The notes under the pieces: generated by a model
Told to the model about the DNA's origin: nothing
What the model saw: the letters and a program-made list of their open reading frames with translations, nothing else
Databases searched by the model: none
Shown here: positions 61,032 to 64,000 of the stretch, one piece after another
Position numbering within the stretch: the first letter of the stretch is position 1
How the letters are laid out: each line of letters begins with the position of its first letter
From: Aquabacterium sp. NJ1
GTDB taxonomy: Bacteria > Pseudomonadota > Gammaproteobacteria > Burkholderiales > Burkholderiaceae_C
DNA length: 64,000 bases
NCBI RefSeq assembly: GCF_000768065.1
Contig: NZ_JRKM01000001.1
Span: 2,356,001-2,420,000 of the forward strand
Direction: 5' to 3'
Program-made: the position numbers and the translations under genes

Positions 61032-62744
61032 ATGGACCAGTCACGTCCGAACAATGGCCTGCGCGTTGCAGGCATCGCGCTTTTGAGCGCCCTTGCGCTT
61101 ACCGCATGTGGAGGCGGAGGTGGGGCGCCGGCTCCAGCGGACAACGGATCGCTGCCAAGCAACACGGGCGGCGGTTCAGGTACCGGCTCGGGCGGATCGA
61201 ACACCCCTTCGACGTCAACATCTCAAAGCGTTTTCAGGGTCAGCGAAACCAGCCAGAGCACCAGCACGGGCAGCACGCGTCAATTGGTGGTGGTTGACTC
61301 GCGCAACCACACCGCCGTACTGAAGCTCGACCTGCCCGCACACAGCGCCGCAGGAGCGGACTGGTATGTGAGCGACCGCTACACCGCCGCCAGCGATGGC
61401 GCATCCGCCCACATTGATGGGGCCAGCCAGCTCTACGTCATTCAGAACCGCCATGTCGCCCGCGTCGATCTGCGGGGCACCACGGTGGGCACGCCTCAAA
61501 CCGTTTCCAACATCAGTGACGCATGCGGCTTCGCACGAACGGGCTTCATCGAGCTCGGCCTGGACGGCACGCAATCCTGGCTGGAGGTGGTCACCGCCGG
61601 CCCTGACGGCCAATGTGACCAGACCAGCGACAACGGCGTCACCCTCGTGGACTCGAACGCCGGCCCCACACAAGCAGGTATCCAGGGGGGCAGCAACGGT
61701 CTCGAATTGATCGAAACCATCCAGGACAATCTCTCGAGCCCCGCTACCGGCATCCTCGCACTTGACCGCAGCACCGCCAAGCTAGGGGTGTACAGCACCG
61801 ACCTCAAGACCGTGCTCTACCCGGTGGCGGTTTCAGATCACGTGGTTCAAAAGAATGAGCGCGCACAGTCCATCGGGCACCTGCCATCAGCGCCCTTCCA
61901 GGGGCTGGTCCAGCTGGGCTCATCCCTTTATGTCAGCAGCATCAGCAACGGCCAGATGGTGCTGGGTAGCCCGGTCCTGCAATTGGCCACACCGGAAAGC
62001 TACCCGCGCACAACCGCAGACAGCCAGAACCTCTACCTCGCCAATGGCACCGACCTGATCGTGATTTCACCCACTGGCTCCATGAGCAAGCTGGGCAACC
62101 TGGCTGCAGCGGCTGGCAGGGTGAGCGGCATGTGGGTGTCTCAGAGCTCGGTGCTTGTCCAGCAAACGCTGGACACGACCCAGCCGGGCACCAACGCAAC
62201 ACTGACCGCCTTCAGCAAAAGCAATGGCACCGCGACGGTATTGGCGCAAGGTGCATCGCCGTCAGACGGTCAGGTGGTCGGCGTGGTGAACGACACGGTG
62301 TTCTTCAGACAGACCGGCACCAACCCCAACGCCTCTTGGCTCTCGGACATCTTCAAGACGACGGCACAAGGCGGCACACCGACTCCCGTCGCGACAGGGG
62401 TCTACATCTCCGCCTACATGTGGTCGCCGCAAATCCGCCTGAGTGGCATTGACGTGCTGCAGGTGGTGTGGTGTGAACCGCTGTCGGGCGCGACCGATTG
62501 CAGCAACGCACCGCTGCTGAGCTACAACTTGAGCACGGGGCAGAAACTCACCTTGGGCACGGTCCCATTGGACGCCGGTTGGGCCAACGTCGTGGCTTAC
62601 GCGAGCAACGAGCCCTTTGCGGCACGGACCAATCTGATGGAGTTGTGGCGCTATGGCGGTCCGCCTGCTTATGGCCGGGACGTGGTCCTCTGGACCTACA
62701 ACGCCGACACCGCGAACTCGCTCACCAAGGTCACCACACCTTGA
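61032..62744 (+). CDS. Large surface lipoprotein, function unknown
   Basis: 570 residues. A lipoprotein signal (GIALLSALALTACGGGGGAPA) is followed by a Gly/Ser/Thr-rich linker (about 30-75). A long body with beta-strand spacing and repeated short blades follows (LVVVDSRNHTAVLKLDLP, LYVIQNRHVARVDLRG, LYVSSISNGQMVLGSPVL, LYLANGTDLIVISPTG). It suits a beta-propeller that binds ligands outside the cell. No enzymatic motif is seen. Several cysteines (near CGFARTGF, DGQCDQ, VVWCEP, ATDCSN) may form disulfides. Confidence 0.75.
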   Translation: MDQSRPNNGLRVAGIALLSALALTACGGGGGAPAPADNGSLPSNTGGGSGTGSGGSNTPSTSTSQSVFRVSETSQSTSTGSTRQLVVVDSRNHTAVLKLDLPAHSAAGADWYVSDRYTAASDGASAHIDGASQLYVIQNRHVARVDLRGTTVGTPQTVSNISDACGFARTGFIELGLDGTQSWLEVVTAGPDGQCDQTSDNGVTLVDSNAGPTQAGIQGGSNGLELIETIQDNLSSPATGILALDRSTAKLGVYSTDLKTVLYPVAVSDHVVQKNERAQSIGHLPSAPFQGLVQLGSSLYVSSISNGQMVLGSPVLQLATPESYPRTTADSQNLYLANGTDLIVISPTGSMSKLGNLAAAAGRVSGMWVSQSSVLVQQTLDTTQPGTNATLTAFSKSNGTATVLAQGASPSDGQVVGVVNDTVFFRQTGTNPNASWLSDIFKTTAQGGTPTPVATGVYISAYMWSPQIRLSGIDVLQVVWCEPLSGATDCSNAPLLSYNLSTGQKLTLGTVPLDAGWANVVAYASNEPFAARTNLMELWRYGGPPAYGRDVVLWTYNADTANSLTKVTTP

Positions 62745-62751
62745 GTCACAA

Positions 62752-62781
62752 TGTCCTCCTCGGATGCCAATGAGGAGGACA
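62752..62781 (+). promoter_or_regulatory. Hairpin that contains the parA ribosome-binding site
   Basis: TGTCCTCCTC (62752-62761) and GAGGAGGACA (62772-62781) are exactly complementary, with a 10-nt loop. The right arm contains the strong ribosome-binding site GAGGAGG of parA (ATG 62784). When folded, the RNA would hide the site. There is no U tract, so it is not an intrinsic terminator. Confidence 0.6.
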
Positions 62782-62783
62782 CC

Positions 62784-63401
62784 ATGCCGGTGATCGTGGT
62801 CGCCAATCCAAAGGGCGGCGTGGGCAAATCCACGCTGTCCAGCAACATCGCGGGCTACTTCGCCCGCCAGGGTCATGCCGTGATGCTGGGCGATGTCGAT
62901 CGCCAGCAATCCTCGCGCTTGTGGCTCAAGCTGCGCCCCGACAACCTCCCCCAGATCCAGAGCTGGGACATCACTGACGACCACATCGCGCGCCCGCCCA
63001 AAGGCACCACGCACATCGTGCTGGACACACCCGCAGGCCTGCATGGCCCTGGGCTGGACGCCGTGATGAAGCTGGCCGACAAGGTCATTGTGCCCCTGCA
63101 GGCCAGCGTGTTCGACATCTATGCCACGCAGGATTTCCTGGCCGAGCTGGCCAGGCGCAAGAAGAGCGACAAAGCCCAATTGGCCGTGGTCGGCAACCGC
63201 ATCAAGGACCACACCAAGGCCACCGAGCACCTCAAGGAGTTCCTGCAGACGCTGGACATCCCCTTGCTCGGCCTGTTGCGCGACACCCAGAACTACGCCC
63301 ACCTGGCCGCGCATGGCCTGAGCTTGTGGGACGTGGCCGCCACCAAGGTCGAGAAAGACCTGGATCAATGGGCCCCCATCCTCAAGTGGCTCAAGGACTG
63401 A
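62784..63401 (+). CDS. ParA/MipZ-like ATPase, orphan
   Basis: 205 residues. MPVIVVANPKGGVGKSTLSSNI has the deviant Walker A motif KGGVGKS, MLGDVDRQQSS the Walker A' region, and IVLDTPAGLHG the Walker B. The protein is a ParA-family MinD-like ATPase that positions cargo on the nucleoid. No parB or parS is next to it, so the role is probably in placing another complex. The start ATG 62784 has the strong GAGGAGG site; an in-frame ATG at 62751 would begin inside the hairpin. The stop overlaps the convergent cyclase gene by 11 bases. Confidence 0.88.
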   Translation: MPVIVVANPKGGVGKSTLSSNIAGYFARQGHAVMLGDVDRQQSSRLWLKLRPDNLPQIQSWDITDDHIARPPKGTTHIVLDTPAGLHGPGLDAVMKLADKVIVPLQASVFDIYATQDFLAELARRKKSDKAQLAVVGNRIKDHTKATEHLKEFLQTLDIPLLGLLRDTQNYAHLAAHGLSLWDVAATKVEKDLDQWAPILKWLKD

Positions 63402-64000
63402 GCTGATCGCCGTCGGCCTGGCCCACCGTCCGGCACTGGAGGGTGTGGCGGCCCGCCGCCTTGGCGGCGTACAAGGCGGCATCGGCCTCATCGGTCAGGC
63501 TCTGCGCACTCGTGGCGCCCAGCGGCACGCACACCGACACGCCGATGCTGACCGTGACATGGGGCGCCGTCAGTGAGGCCTCGTGTGGCAGCCGCAAGGC
63601 ATCGACCTTGTGGATCAAGCGTGCTGCCAGTTCACAAGCACCCTCCGCATTCGTCCCCGGCAGCAGGATGACGAACTCCTCGCCGCCGTACCGCGCGGCC
63701 ACGTCGCCCGGGCGGCGCACCACCCCGCCGATGGCCCCGGCGATCTCGACCAGGCAGTGGTCGCCTGCAGGGTGGCCGTAACGGTCGTTGTAGCGCTTGA
63801 AGTGGTCCACGTCGATCATCAGCAAGGCCAGGCTGGCGCGGTGGCGCCGCGCACGGTCCCACTCGCTGCGCAGGGCCTCGTCGAACACACGCCGGTTGGG
63901 CAGGCCGGTGAGCGCGTCCTTGCGCGCCAGCTCGGCCAGCTCCACATTGAGGCGCTGCACCTCCTGGCGCTCGTGGCTCAGCTGCATGGACTGCAGGAAC
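63391..64000 (-). CDS. Diguanylate cyclase (C-terminal part; gene continues past the window)
   Basis: The frame is open to the window edge, so the N-terminal part lies outside. The visible 203 residues hold a coiled coil (RQEVQRLNVELAELARKDALTGLPNR) and a full GGDEF domain. LMIDVDHFKRYNDRYGHPAGD binds substrate and metal. The catalytic site reads GGEEF (AARYGGEEFVILLP). The domain makes c-di-GMP from two GTP. No RxxD product-inhibition site is visible at the usual position before GGEEF. The end overlaps the convergent parA gene by 11 bases. Confidence 0.92.
   Translation of the reverse strand, partial: FLQSMQLSHERQEVQRLNVELAELARKDALTGLPNRRVFDEALRSEWDRARRHRASLALLMIDVDHFKRYNDRYGHPAGDHCLVEIAGAIGGVVRRPGDVAARYGGEEFVILLPGTNAEGACELAARLIHKVDALRLPHEASLTAPHVTVSIGVSVCVPLGATSAQSLTDEADAALYAAKAAGRHTLQCRTVGQADGDQLSP

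Overview
The window is a high-GC chromosomal segment that reads like a member of the Burkholderiales (Betaproteobacteria), probably of the Aquabacterium/Ideonella/Rubrivivax/Leptothrix type. The support is: two PEP-CTERM sorted proteins, a leuS-lptE-holA block, an nsrR/norEF/ytfE nitric-oxide block, a glpD/glpR/glpK set, and a DUF1800-DUF1501 pair. The genus is inference only. No rRNA, tRNA, CRISPR array, transposase or integrase was recognised.

Layout. 0-2.7 kb: the end of a glycosyltransferase, a HipA/YjjJ-like kinase whose N-terminal helix-turn-helix is cut off by a frameshift, and a PEP-CTERM protein. 2.8-6.3 kb: a proton-translocating transhydrogenase operon (pntA1-panD-pntA2-pntB, minus strand) with panD inside it. 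6.4-12.2 kb: two lipoproteins, Nudix hydrolase, mnmA, PIN protein, TPR/glycosyltransferase-like protein and a DUF1439 lipoprotein. 12.3-19.1 kb: chemoreceptor, double-hotdog thioesterase, and an epimerase/metallo-hydrolase/SDR operon divergent from an AraC-type regulator. 19.1-23.3 kb: glycerol-3-phosphate catabolism. 23.4-28.1 kb: an overlapping kinase, single-domain response regulator and hybrid kinase. 28.2-33.9 kb: PACE exporter, DUF1800/DUF1501 pair, alpha/beta hydrolase and SDR.

34.0-35.9 kb is a visibly AT-richer three-gene minus-strand island (TIGR04255-like protein, small unknown protein, HNH nuclease). Its genes overlap by 4 bp each. It is the best candidate here for an uncharacterised, possibly defensive, system.

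37.1-49.1 kb carries the scar of an old tandem duplication. An acyltransferase-VOC-WYL regulator-(FkbM-PEP-CTERM)-leuS unit was copied. The upstream copy now holds a truncated WYL gene, a foreign-looking secreted hydrolase and a decayed 5' part of leuS. That leuS fragment is fused directly to the 3' end of a second acyltransferase copy. The downstream copy is intact and continues into functional leuS-lptE-holA and a further acyltransferase paralogue.

52.7-64 kb: a GGDEF-EAL protein, thioredoxin-like protein with LysR regulator, NAD(P)-binding oxidoreductase, aldehyde dehydrogenase, the nsrR/norFE/ytfE nitric-oxide module with a candidate NsrR box, a large lipoprotein, an orphan ParA whose ribosome-binding site lies in a perfect hairpin, and the start-less end of a diguanylate cyclase. 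All family calls come from reading the translations. No database search was run.
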